Positions 1-6,859 of a stretch of 24,093 nucleotides of DNA are shown here, in pieces. The translations under genes were made by a program, and so were the position numbers. Source of the stretch: a virus. Where the stretch lies: IMG/VR virus record IMGVR_UViG_3300021389_000155, positions 1-24,093 of that record; one strand, given 5' to 3'. Position 1 is the first letter of the stretch. The number at the start of each line of letters is the position of its first letter. Under the pieces are notes generated by a model. It saw only the letters and a program-made list of their open reading frames with translations. It made no database searches and had not been told where the DNA came from.

Positions 1-1133
1 ATACTAAAGATGTTGAAGTAAATCCTAGAGCAGGTCACAGAGACCAAATGGCACACCCAGAAAATCAAATGGGCACAGGTCCAGGAATTAAAACTAAGCC
101 AAAGTTGCGTCCAAAAAATCTTGGCAAAAAACAGTTTCCAACTGGAACACCAAAATTACGCCCAGATAATTTAGGCGAAGGTTATACACCTGCAACAGGT
201 AGTATGAAAACAAGTTATATTCAATTACCAGAAAACACTAAACTTATTATTAAGCATACAAAAGGTGTTAATGAAGAAGTGCGTGGTAGCAGATCACGTA
301 ACATCAAAGCATTGTTTATTGAAAACAGTGCCGGAGAGAGATTTAGATTCCCACACAAATATTTACAAGGCGCTAAAGCTATGGCCAACCATGTAAGCAA
401 TGGCGGAACGCCATATGATGCAATTGGTGAATCAATAGTTAATTTATGTACAGAAGTAGCACAATGTACACAGTTTTTGAGACATGTGCGTACAAACAAA
501 TTAACAAACGAAGGCAATGAAAACATTGTTGAAACAGTTAAACAAAAATTAAAAGAATTTAAGAATACAGTTAAGAGTCTACAGACTTCAAAAGGTTATA
601 ACAACTATCAAGTTCCTACTACTGCGATTGTAGAAGAAAAAGATAAAGAAGCGGTTGACATAACTGACAAGTTCATGTACAATACATTTGAAACTGCGAA
701 CATGGATGCAGTTTTAGAAACAGTAGCCCGTATTGTAAAGGAGAGAGATAGTATGACAGATCTAACAAAAACTAACATGAATCGTTTATACGACATGATT
801 AAAAACAAGGAAGATTTTAAACTTAACATTGATCCAAATGACCCAGAACATCCGGATAACGAAGATCCAATTAAATATTCAGGTGGTAACGGTGCAATGG
901 CTAAGTTAGTATCACACTTATCTTATCTAGCAATGAACAGTAAAAATGACGAAGTATTTAACTTACTAAGTCAAGTTTCAGGCGAAATGTATAGCTTGCC
1001 AAAAGAGCATGTTATATTATTGGCCAAGATTGCAGCATATTTAGACAAAAATAACAAGGCTCCAGCAAAGGAACCAGCAATGGAAGATCTTGCTGAAGCT
1101 ACGTTACGTGGTCTAAGAAGAAAGATTGCATAA
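1..1133 (+). CDS. Unrecognised phage protein, 5' end outside window
   Basis: The reading frame is open from base 3, so the gene starts upstream of the window; 376 residues are visible. The first ATG in view (base 48) is probably internal, because the codons before it read like normal protein and no Shine-Dalgarno sequence precedes it. The N-terminal part is Pro/Lys/Gly-rich, with two copies of a KLRP-N-LG motif about 22 residues apart. The remainder looks globular and mostly helical, with no catalytic motif I recognise. It is followed by an AU-rich hairpin and then the gp32 promoter, so it ends its own transcription unit. A structural or assembly role is possible for a gene in this position but is only a guess. 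Confidence 0.8.
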   Translation, partial: TKDVEVNPRAGHRDQMAHPENQMGTGPGIKTKPKLRPKNLGKKQFPTGTPKLRPDNLGEGYTPATGSMKTSYIQLPENTKLIIKHTKGVNEEVRGSRSRNIKALFIENSAGERFRFPHKYLQGAKAMANHVSNGGTPYDAIGESIVNLCTEVAQCTQFLRHVRTNKLTNEGNENIVETVKQKLKEFKNTVKSLQTSKGYNNYQVPTTAIVEEKDKEAVDITDKFMYNTFETANMDAVLETVARIVKERDSMTDLTKTNMNRLYDMIKNKEDFKLNIDPNDPEHPDNEDPIKYSGGNGAMAKLVSHLSYLAMNSKNDEVFNLLSQVSGEMYSLPKEHVILLAKIAAYLDKNNKAPAKEPAMEDLAEATLRGLRRKIA

Positions 1134-1141
1134 TTTTTCTT
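1118..1141 (+). terminator. Weak AU-rich hairpin at end of first gene
   Basis: AAGAAAGATT (1118-1127) can pair with AATTTTTCTT (1132-1141) around a GCAT loop, giving 10 pairs with one G-U. It overlaps the stop codon at 1131-1133. The T-rich stretch lies inside the stem and no clean T tail follows, so terminator activity is uncertain. Confidence 0.3.
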
Positions 1142-1151
1142 TAAAAAGTGC

Positions 1152-1180
1152 TTGACAGTAGGCACAATTTGTTATATACT
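1152..1180 (+). promoter_or_regulatory. Sigma70-type promoter for gene 32
   Basis: TTGACA (1152-1157), a 17-base spacer and TATACT (1175-1180) make a near-consensus promoter. The predicted start is near 1187, which leaves a leader of about 117 bases before the gp32 ATG. The spacer has no good dyad, unlike the promoters at 5560 and 6796. Confidence 0.85.
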
Positions 1181-1202
1181 GTAATGGCAACTAAAGGCAA
1201 AA

Positions 1203-1271
1203 GTAGTTAAGAGCTACACAAAGGCAAAGTAGCAATAGCTACACAGACAAAGCAGAACTATAAGTTTTGCT
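1203..1271 (+). promoter_or_regulatory. Structured gp32 mRNA leader with three hairpins
   Basis: Three adjacent hairpins lie in the untranslated leader. The first has arms at 1203-1208 and 1212-1217 (6 pairs with one G-U, loop AAG). The second is GTAGC-AATA-GCTAC at 1229-1242. The third has arms at 1251-1259 and 1263-1271 (9 pairs with one G-U, loop ATA). Similar GCTACA and AAAGGCAAA blocks recur between the stems. T4 gp32 is known to repress its own translation by binding a structured leader, so an autoregulatory operator is a reasonable inference here, but the fold is not the T4 one. Confidence 0.55.
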
Positions 1272-1303
1272 ACAAATAAAGGCTAATATAGGAGAAACTA
1301 ATA

Positions 1304-2317
1304 ATGGCATCTTTAGCAGAAATCCGTGCAAAATTACAAGCACAGGAAACTAAGAGCTCAGGCTCATCACAAGGTGGCGGCGATAACGCTATCTTCACAC
1401 ACTGGAATATTCCAGAAGGCAGTAGTGCAACACTACGATTCCTACCAGACGCAGATCCCGACAACACTTTCTTTTGGAAAGAACGTCAAATGATCCGTCT
1501 ATCATTTCCAGGTGTAAAAGGCGGAGACGAAAACAAACCAGTTACAATACAAGTACCTTGTGTTGAAATGTGGGGAGATACATGTCCAGTACATGCAGAA
1601 ATTCGTCCTTGGTTTAAAGACCCTACAATGGAAGACATGGGTCGTAAGTATTGGAAAAAACGTAGTTACATTTTCCAAGGCTTTGTAACACAAAGTGATC
1701 TACAGGAAGACTCAGTACCTGAGAATCCTATTAGACGTTTTGTTATTTCACCTCAAATTTATAAAATCATTAGTTCAGCATTAATGGATCCTGAATTCCA
1801 GGAAATTCCTACAGACTATGAAGCTGGTACAGATTTCGTAATTAAGAAATCTACCAAAGGTCAATATGCTGACTATTCAACATCTAATTGGGCTCGTAGA
1901 GAACGTAGTTTAGATCAAACAGAACGTGATGCAATTGCAACACATAATCTGCATAATCTAAATGACTTCTTACCTAAGAAGCCTGATGCAGAACATCTAA
2001 ATGCTATCTTCGAAATGTTCGAAGCAAGTGTTGATGGACAACTGTATGATCCAGCACGTTTTGGTCAGTACTATCGTCCATATGGTGTAGATGCACCAGC
2101 TACTACAGGAGCAAAACCTGAGGCGGCGGCAACTACTCCACCACCAACACCAGCACCTGCACCTGCACCAGCGGCACCAGTTGCTGAAGCAGTAGCACCA
2201 GCACCAGCTCCAGAGCCAGCAATGGCAACAGCTGAAGTGGCGCCAGCGGCAGCACCAGCAGGTGATCAGCCGAGTGCTCAAGATATTCTAGCACAGATTA
2301 GAAATCGTAAGCAATAA
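1304..2317 (+). CDS. 32: Single-stranded DNA-binding protein gp32
   Basis: This 337-residue protein coats single-stranded DNA during replication, recombination and repair. Identification rests on overall resemblance to T4-like gp32: a short basic N-terminal segment starting MASLAEIRAKL, an aromatic-rich core, and a possible zinc-binding group at Cys86, Cys94 and His97 (T4 uses one His and three Cys). From about residue 260 a long Pro/Ala-rich linker (bases about 2130-2265) leads to a short C-terminal peptide ending in Arg-Asn-Arg-Lys-Gln. T4 gp32 has an acidic C-terminal arm for partner contacts, so this basic end is unusual. AGGAGA at 1290 supports the ATG at 1304. The gene has its own strong promoter and structured leader, and uvsX follows. 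Confidence 0.9.
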   Translation: MASLAEIRAKLQAQETKSSGSSQGGGDNAIFTHWNIPEGSSATLRFLPDADPDNTFFWKERQMIRLSFPGVKGGDENKPVTIQVPCVEMWGDTCPVHAEIRPWFKDPTMEDMGRKYWKKRSYIFQGFVTQSDLQEDSVPENPIRRFVISPQIYKIISSALMDPEFQEIPTDYEAGTDFVIKKSTKGQYADYSTSNWARRERSLDQTERDAIATHNLHNLNDFLPKKPDAEHLNAIFEMFEASVDGQLYDPARFGQYYRPYGVDAPATTGAKPEAAATTPPPTPAPAPAPAAPVAEAVAPAPAPEPAMATAEVAPAAAPAGDQPSAQDILAQIRNRKQ

Positions 2318-2330
2318 GTAATATAAATTG

Positions 2331-2357
2331 AGTGAGGGTCCTTAGTGCCCTCACTTT
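2331..2357 (+). terminator. Hairpin between gp32 and uvsX
   Basis: AGTGAGGG (2331-2338) pairs perfectly with CCCTCACT (2348-2355) around a 9-base loop, followed only by TT. It may be a partial terminator or attenuator lowering uvsX expression relative to gp32, or an RNA processing or stability element. The uvsX ribosome site AGGAGA follows closely. Confidence 0.55.
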
Positions 2358-2377
2358 AACATAGGAGAAAAAACATT

Positions 2378-3481
2378 ATGGCAAGACCATTTGACGTAAG
2401 TAAATTCCGAAAAGCTATTACTAAAAGTGTTCCTGGGTTAAGCGTAGGCTTTAACGACCCTGACACTTGGATTAGTACAGGAAATTACACATTAAACAAA
2501 CTTATCAGTAATGAATTCAACAAAGGAATTCCACTAGGTAAGGTAACTGTTCTAGCAGGAGAATCAGGCGCAGGTAAATCGTTTATCGCGGCAGGTAATG
2601 TAGTTAGATCAGCACAAGAACAAGGCATATTTGTTATTCTAATTGACAGTGAAAACGCATTAGATGAGAAATGGCTACACGCACTGAATGTAGATACTAC
2701 ACCAGAAAAACTATTAAAACTTAACATGAGTATGATTGATGATGTTGCTAAAACAATTAGTGACTTTATGAAGGATTACAAGGCAGAATACGCCGAAGCA
2801 GAAGACGAAGACAGACCTAAGGTGTTGTTTGTAGTTGACTCGTTAGGTATGTTATTAACACCTACTGATGTTGATCAGTTTAACAAAGGTGATATGAAAG
2901 GTGATATGGGTCGTAAGCCTAAAGCATTAACTTCATTGGTTCGTAATACAGTTAATATGTTTGGGCAATATAATGTAGGACTACTAGCAACTAACCATAC
3001 ATATGCATCACAAGATATGTTTGATCCAGATGATAAGATCTCAGGCGGACAGGGCTTTATCTATGCAAGTAGTATTGTTATTGCAATGCGTAAACTTAAA
3101 CTAAAAGTTGATGCAGATGGCAACAAAACATCACAAGTATTTGGTATTAGAGCGGCGTGTAAGGTAATGAAATCTCGTTACGCTAAACCATTTGAAAGTG
3201 TACAAGTTGAAATCCCATATGAAACAGGTATGAGTCCATACAGTGGCTTGACCGACTTCTTTGAAGCAAAAGGTTTGTTAAAGAAAAGTGGAAACAGTTT
3301 AGAATACATTAGCCCGGTAACAGGTGAAGTAATTAAAATGTTCCGTAAACCTTGGAATGCAAATAAGGACGGCGCATTAGATATCATCATGTCAGAATAT
3401 GACAACGAAGTAGCTGATGCAGAAGAAGAAATTATGGATAATATTGAAGAAACTACAACGGAGGTGGTGAATGAATCTTAG
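2378..3481 (+). CDS. uvsX: RecA-like recombinase UvsX
   Basis: This 367-residue protein (T4 UvsX has 391) is the phage RecA/Rad51-type strand-exchange ATPase, acting on gp32-covered DNA with UvsY as loader. Walker A is GESGAGKS at residues 61-68. The hydrophobic strand ending in VVDS (about 152-155) is Walker B. LATNHTY and the GGQGFIYASS region, typical of the UvsX DNA-binding and sensor segments, follow. The C-terminus is acidic (DAEEEIMDNIEETTTE). AGGAGA at 2363 supports the ATG. The last 11 bases overlap the next gene, whose strong ribosome site lies inside uvsX, so the two are probably translationally coupled. Confidence 0.93.
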   Translation: MARPFDVSKFRKAITKSVPGLSVGFNDPDTWISTGNYTLNKLISNEFNKGIPLGKVTVLAGESGAGKSFIAAGNVVRSAQEQGIFVILIDSENALDEKWLHALNVDTTPEKLLKLNMSMIDDVAKTISDFMKDYKAEYAEAEDEDRPKVLFVVDSLGMLLTPTDVDQFNKGDMKGDMGRKPKALTSLVRNTVNMFGQYNVGLLATNHTYASQDMFDPDDKISGGQGFIYASSIVIAMRKLKLKVDADGNKTSQVFGIRAACKVMKSRYAKPFESVQVEIPYETGMSPYSGLTDFFEAKGLLKKSGNSLEYISPVTGEVIKMFRKPWNANKDGALDIIMSEYDNEVADAEEEIMDNIEETTTEVVNES

Positions 3482-3740
3482 TGAAGGAGATTTTGAGTTT
3501 ATATTTAACTTATATGACGAAGCATCAAACTTTATTGATGATAAAAATAAGTTAGAGTTTGCTCGCAGAACAGTATACCAGCTTCTCGACTTCGGGTTCG
3601 AACTAAAACCAGCATATAAAGAAATAGCTGATCATTGCGAATACTTAGGTGAAGCACTTGATGAACACTTAGAGCAAGAAGAAGAAGATGAAGATGTATT
3701 TGATGAATACAATGAAGATGACGAGGAGTTAGAATACTAA
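3471..3740 (+). CDS. Small acidic protein between uvsX and uvsY
   Basis: An 89-residue protein of unknown function. The first 60 residues look helical and the last 25 are almost entirely Glu, Asp and Tyr. The GGAGGTGGT sequence just before the ATG is one of the strongest ribosome sites in the window. It overlaps uvsX by 11 bases, and its stop shares one base with the uvsY start (TAATG). This packing suggests co-expression with the recombination proteins. An acidic tail of this kind could contact UvsX, UvsY or gp32, or mimic DNA, but no direct evidence is visible. Confidence 0.85.
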   Translation: MNLSEGDFEFIFNLYDEASNFIDDKNKLEFARRTVYQLLDFGFELKPAYKEIADHCEYLGEALDEHLEQEEEDEDVFDEYNEDDEELEY

Positions 3741-4198
3741 TGAGTGTATGGTATCGTAAAGTTACAGCAAATTTAGGAGAGATAGTTGCGGCTATCTCTC
3801 ACTATGAAAAGCAAATTGATGAAGCACGGTTTGAGTGTAGTATGAAAGGTGTGTTAGAAAAGCAAAGTAGAGACATGCCTGGTATTGTAGAACACAGATT
3901 TAATCAATTACAGGAAGTAGAAGCAATACTTGAGTTTTTACATACTGAAATGCGTACATTACGATCCAAAACATTTCGTAAGTTTTTAGAAAACTACAAT
4001 AAAGCACTTAGCTCACGTGATGCAGACAAGTTTGTTGACGGCGAGCAAGATGTAGTAGATTTACAATATCTTATCAACGACTTTAGTTTGGTAAGAAACA
4101 AATACATAGGAATTATTAAGGCATTAGAAGCCAAGCAATTTCAGATTAATAATGTTGTTAAATTAAGGGCAGCAGGTTTAGAAGATATTTCATTATAG
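3740..4198 (+). CDS. uvsY: Recombination mediator UvsY
   Basis: A 152-residue protein (T4 UvsY has 137). UvsY helps UvsX displace gp32 from single-stranded DNA. The central segment with LEKQSRDMPGIVEHRFNQLQ followed by EVEAILEFLH matches the characteristic UvsY core, in which a conserved Pro-Gly-Ile precedes a Tyr/His-Arg and a long helix. The protein is predicted to be mostly helical. Its position just downstream of uvsX supports the call. GAGGAG at 3722-3727 is a good ribosome site inside the previous gene. Confidence 0.87.
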   Translation: MSVWYRKVTANLGEIVAAISHYEKQIDEARFECSMKGVLEKQSRDMPGIVEHRFNQLQEVEAILEFLHTEMRTLRSKTFRKFLENYNKALSSRDADKFVDGEQDVVDLQYLINDFSLVRNKYIGIIKALEAKQFQINNVVKLRAAGLEDISL

Positions 4199-4208
4199 GA
4201 CATATTAT

Positions 4209-4895
4209 ATGAAAAACGTGCTTGTAATATACCCTGGTGGATATCACGGAGAATTTTTTATAGGAAATATTGTATCTAATACAGATAAATTTCACTATCA
4301 TTCTTTTGAATGTCGTAGCAAAGAATTTAATGCATATAATTACGAGTCTACAGGTAATGAAATAGCACATGAACAATCAGCAGAAGATTTAAAGCGTTGT
4401 AGCGAACTACATAATAAGCCAATTATAGCAAGATCATGCGATCATCATCTCACAAATCCAATTACTAAAACTAAAAAATCTCTGAATATAATTCATTTAC
4501 ATTCAGATGACCATCTTTATAGAATACGTGCAAAATTACTTTTTTCTATTAAGCAACTTGACAAAGCGTATAATCATGAAAATGGAATTTTAGATAGCGT
4601 ACCGACTAGTTTTATAGTCCATAAAAAAGATTTTGGATGGACAGCACATGTTCCAAGTGATCGTATAGTACATATTGATATTAAAGATTGGTTGCATAAT
4701 GACCATGATGTAATAGGAAAAATAGAATGGTTTTTAGGAATAGAATATACGCAAACAATGAAAGACGAAGTTGCGGAGTACTATTTACGTGATGAAGAAT
4801 TGCTTAATGAATACTATAATAACTGGACACATAAAAAACCCAACGAATTAATTAAAGAAATAGCAGAACTCCATAAAAGGCATGCATTTTTATGA
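4209..4895 (+). CDS. Paralogue A of a tandem pair, possibly sulfotransferase-like
   Basis: A 228-residue protein of unknown function. It begins with a hydrophobic strand and a Gly-rich turn (VLVIYPGGYHGEFFIGNIVS), a layout seen in P-loop sulfotransferase-like proteins, though the P-loop lysine is absent. A second strand with HIDIKDWLHN and a C-terminal helical part with KIEWFLGIEYTQTMKDEV resemble the late portion of that fold. This is fold-level inference only. AGGA at 4196 is a modest ribosome site. It overlaps the next gene by 4 bases (ATGA). The 5' ends of the two genes are about 96% identical over 99 bases, so one arose by recent duplication or conversion. It starts the accessory block after uvsY. 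Confidence 0.8.
   Translation: MKNVLVIYPGGYHGEFFIGNIVSNTDKFHYHSFECRSKEFNAYNYESTGNEIAHEQSAEDLKRCSELHNKPIIARSCDHHLTNPITKTKKSLNIIHLHSDDHLYRIRAKLLFSIKQLDKAYNHENGILDSVPTSFIVHKKDFGWTAHVPSDRIVHIDIKDWLHNDHDVIGKIEWFLGIEYTQTMKDEVAEYYLRDEELLNEYYNNWTHKKPNELIKEIAELHKRHAFL
4239..4337 (+). repeat. Near-identical 5' block of the paralogue pair, copy 1
   Basis: These 99 bases match 4922-5020 with only four differences that I count (C/T, A/G, G/A, T/C, all transitions). A second exact repeat of 42 bases lies at 4731-4772 and 5396-5437. Between the two blocks the genes differ strongly. Confidence 0.9.
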
Positions 4896-5563
4896 AAAAT
4901 ATAGTATTAGTATATCCTGCTGGATATCATGGAGAATTTTTTATAGGAAATATTGTATCTAATACAGATAAGTTTCACTATCATTCTTTTGAATGTCGTA
5001 ACAAAGAACTTAATGCATATAGGTATGATTCTATTATAGATAACAATGGGATGTTTTTAATAGCAGAAAAACAAACTGCTGATGATTTAAATCATTATAG
5101 TAAATTACATAATAAGCCAATTATAACAAGAACACACAATCATCGAAAAACGTTTGATTTTCCTGTAATTAGATTATTTTCAAAAGACCCAATATATTCC
5201 AAACGTGCAATATTATTAAAATGTATTAAGACCCTTGATAAAGGGTATAATCATATAAATGGAATACCTGATCCTGCACCAGATGAAATTACTTTTAAAA
5301 CTTGGCCAGTTGACTTTAAACATTCAACTGATAGTTATATGTTTGTTGATATTAAAGACTGGCTACATAATAAAAATTTGGAAAAAGTAGAAGACTTTTT
5401 AGGAATAGAATATACGCAAACAATGAAAGACGAAGTTACACAATATTATGAACGTGATGAAAAACTTCTTGACAAATACTTTTCTAATTGGCAAAATCAA
5501 TCAATTAAGCAGTTAGTAGAACAAATGGCAGAAATTGACAAAAAATATCGCTTTTTTGGTTGA
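4892..5563 (+). CDS. Paralogue B of the tandem pair
   Basis: A 223-residue protein paralogous to its upstream neighbour. It shares the N-terminal PAGYHGEFFIGNIVSNTDKF block, the LHNKPII segment in the middle, FVDIKDWLHN and the FLGIEYTQTMKDEV block near the C-terminus. The middle third, where substrate specificity would be expected in a transferase, is diverged and has different indels. The start overlaps the upstream stop by 4 bases with no strong ribosome site, suggesting translational coupling. The last codons run into the -35 box of the promoter at 5560. Function unknown; a sulfotransferase-like fold is the best guess. Confidence 0.8.
   Translation: MKNIVLVYPAGYHGEFFIGNIVSNTDKFHYHSFECRNKELNAYRYDSIIDNNGMFLIAEKQTADDLNHYSKLHNKPIITRTHNHRKTFDFPVIRLFSKDPIYSKRAILLKCIKTLDKGYNHINGIPDPAPDEITFKTWPVDFKHSTDSYMFVDIKDWLHNKNLEKVEDFLGIEYTQTMKDEVTQYYERDEKLLDKYFSNWQNQSIKQLVEQMAEIDKKYRFFG
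4922..5020 (+). repeat. Near-identical 5' block of the paralogue pair, copy 2
   Basis: Second copy of the 99-base block also found at 4239-4337. Confidence 0.9.
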
Positions 5564-5588
5564 CAAGCAAGACTTCTTGCTATATACT
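5560..5588 (+). promoter_or_regulatory. Sigma70-type promoter with dyad operator in spacer
   Basis: TTGACA (5560-5565), 17-base spacer, TATACT (5583-5588). The spacer contains AGCAAGA-CT-TCTTGCT (5566-5581), a perfect inverted repeat with 7-base arms. The promoter at 6796 has the same design with one compensating pair change. A dimeric repressor or activator binding between -35 and -10 is inferred. Predicted transcription start is near 5595. Confidence 0.85.
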
Positions 5589-5641
5589 ATACTTATAATT
5601 AAAAAATGTTCAATCATTCAACTTTACCACTGGAGTCACAA

Positions 5642-6343
5642 ATGAAAAAAACACCATGGCCAAGTATTACAGTTGTTGATGTAATGTGTGCTGCAGTCCT
5701 AGTTTATAAAGATCAAGGATTTGTTCGTAGTGGACAAGGTTACACAGATACTGATACACAAACTGGCAATCCTATTGAAATACAAGATAATAAAACTTGT
5801 ATTGTTGATATTCTAGAAGATCCAAAAATGTCATTCTCAGAAGAAGAGATTACATATGCTAACAATCTTATGGATACTATTAACGGTAAGTTAATGATTA
5901 AAAAGATGACTAATAACCTCAATAATTTTGAGCAAAATGTTGCTAAAGCATTAGCAGACCCAGAAGTTAATAAATTTGCAGTAAGTATTATTGCTAGTTT
6001 GCCACATAGTGTAGTAATTGACAAAAAACGTGAAGCAGTTGAAGATAAAATGTCTGCACTAAAGCATAGCAGTATGTATTTTGGTAATCGTGGCAAAAGA
6101 TACGATATTAATGTAAAAGTACTAGATGTTAAGTTTATTCAAACTAGTGATGTTTATATGATCACTACAATTTACGCTGAAAAGGATATTATTAAGTTTT
6201 GGTGGCGAGATCAACCGGATATTAGTGATATTATTTCGGATAAAACCATTAAAATTCGTGGCACAGTCAACAAACATGAGCTATCAAAGTACTCAAATGC
6301 CAAAGAAACCCTTGTAAATAGGGTAAAAATCCTACAAATATAA
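5642..6343 (+). CDS. Unrecognised protein with OB-fold-like C-terminus
   Basis: From the ATG at 5642 the protein has 233 residues. An upstream in-frame ATG at 5606 would add 12 residues, but 5642 has GGAG six bases before it and 5606 has no ribosome site, so I prefer 5642. The N-terminal two thirds are helical, with many Lys and Asn. The last 80 residues, from GNRGKRYDINVKVL to TVNKHELSKYSNAKETLVNRVK, alternate beta strands and end in a TVxKHxxY...ET-x2-NR pattern seen in OB-fold-like domains of phage DNA-metabolism proteins. It is a single-gene unit, with a dyad-containing promoter before it and a terminator after it. Nucleic-acid binding is a reasonable guess, not shown. Confidence 0.78.
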   Translation: MKKTPWPSITVVDVMCAAVLVYKDQGFVRSGQGYTDTDTQTGNPIEIQDNKTCIVDILEDPKMSFSEEEITYANNLMDTINGKLMIKKMTNNLNNFEQNVAKALADPEVNKFAVSIIASLPHSVVIDKKREAVEDKMSALKHSSMYFGNRGKRYDINVKVLDVKFIQTSDVYMITTIYAEKDIIKFWWRDQPDISDIISDKTIKIRGTVNKHELSKYSNAKETLVNRVKILQI

Positions 6344-6352
6344 GGGTTTTTT
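6306..6352 (+). terminator. Terminator after the OB-fold-like gene
   Basis: AAACCCTT (6306-6313) pairs with AAGGGTTT (6342-6349), and the T run continues to 6352. The 28-base interior can form extra pairs (GTA with TAC). The structure overlaps the end of the coding region, including its stop. Confidence 0.65.
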
Positions 6353-6358
6353 AAAAGG

Positions 6359-6387
6359 TTGACAGAATTACGTTCTTAGTATATATT
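6359..6387 (+). promoter_or_regulatory. Sigma70-type promoter for the winged-helix gene
   Basis: TTGACA (6359-6364), 17-base spacer, TATATT (6382-6387). The right half of the spacer reads TTCTTAGT, close to the TCTTRCT half-site at 5560 and 6796, but the left half is not a match. It may be a half-operator. Predicted start is near 6394, with AAGGAG before the ATG at 6440. Confidence 0.75.
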
Positions 6388-6439
6388 ATATTTAACAATA
6401 ACATTAAGTTATTATAATTAATAATAAAAAGGAGTTAAA

Positions 6440-6709
6440 ATGCCAAAAACTAAAAAAACAAAAGCAGTGGGTACTAAATTTTTCAAAGAAGGTACTCAAA
6501 ACCAAAGAATCCTAGCTAAATTCTGGGGTACAGGTAAATCTTTTACTATGGATGATCTAAGAGACAAATTAGACATCGCATCTCCGGGTGCAAGACTTTC
6601 TGAATTAAGAGATGAAGGTTTTAACGTAAGAGCAACAGCAGTTGAAACTGGTGATGTTGGTAGAGCAGCTAACGAATACACTATTTCTAAAAAAAGAGTA
6701 TTAGTATAA
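6440..6709 (+). CDS. Small winged-helix DNA-binding protein
   Basis: An 89-residue basic protein. After a Lys-rich start (PKTKKTKAVGTKFF), residues 22-62 read as helix-turn-helix: QRILAKFWGTGKSFTMDDLR, then a second helix containing the Ser-Pro-Gly-Ala-Arg-Leu-Ser-Glu-Leu-Arg pattern typical of recognition helices in small phage winged-helix proteins. A beta wing (FNVRATAVETG...NEYTIS) follows. It has its own promoter, a good ribosome site (AAGGAG at 6430-6435) and a downstream hairpin. Its neighbours on both sides are driven by promoters with matching dyads, so it is the obvious candidate for the regulator that binds them. That link is inference from position only. Confidence 0.85.
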   Translation: MPKTKKTKAVGTKFFKEGTQNQRILAKFWGTGKSFTMDDLRDKLDIASPGARLSELRDEGFNVRATAVETGDVGRAANEYTISKKRVLV

Positions 6710-6726
6710 TACCCACCAAACTACAT

Positions 6727-6757
6727 AATTGGGCCCTTTTTCACATTGGGCCCAATT
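6727..6757 (+). terminator. Strong GC hairpin after the winged-helix gene
   Basis: AATTGGGCCC (6727-6736) pairs perfectly with GGGCCCAATT (6748-6757), 10 pairs with an 11-base loop. No T tail follows on the + strand. It could still stop or protect the short upstream mRNA. The rest of 6758-6795 holds nothing I recognise. Confidence 0.6.
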
Positions 6758-6795
6758 CTATGAATAAAACATCAAAAAAAGATTGAAATAAAAGG

Positions 6796-6824
6796 TTGAC
6801 AAGTAAGATGTCTTACTGTATACT
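6796..6824 (+). promoter_or_regulatory. Sigma70-type promoter with dyad operator, for the AAA+ gene
   Basis: TTGACA (6796-6801), 17-base spacer, TATACT (6819-6824). AGTAAGA-TG-TCTTACT (6802-6817) is a perfect 7-base-arm inverted repeat starting at spacer base 1, exactly as at 5560. Compared with 5560 the third base pair is T-A instead of C-G on both arms. Predicted start is near 6831. Confidence 0.88.
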
Positions 6825-6859
6825 GTAAGTATAGTTAATAAAAAACAGGAGTTTAATAA

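Noticed and set aside
655-683. TTGACA-N17-TACAAT inside the first gene
   Set aside because: It lies in the middle of a long coding region with no gene start after it; Leu/Val-Asp codons make TTGAC common here by chance.
1997-2281. Minus-strand frame rich in Cys and Trp
   Set aside because: It is the antisense reading of the gp32 Pro/Ala linker; the composition is a by-product of CCA and GCA codons and there is no ribosome site or promoter.
4239-5020. Diversity-generating retroelement (template and variable repeat)
   Set aside because: No reverse transcriptase gene is in the window, and the four differences between the repeats are not adenine-specific.
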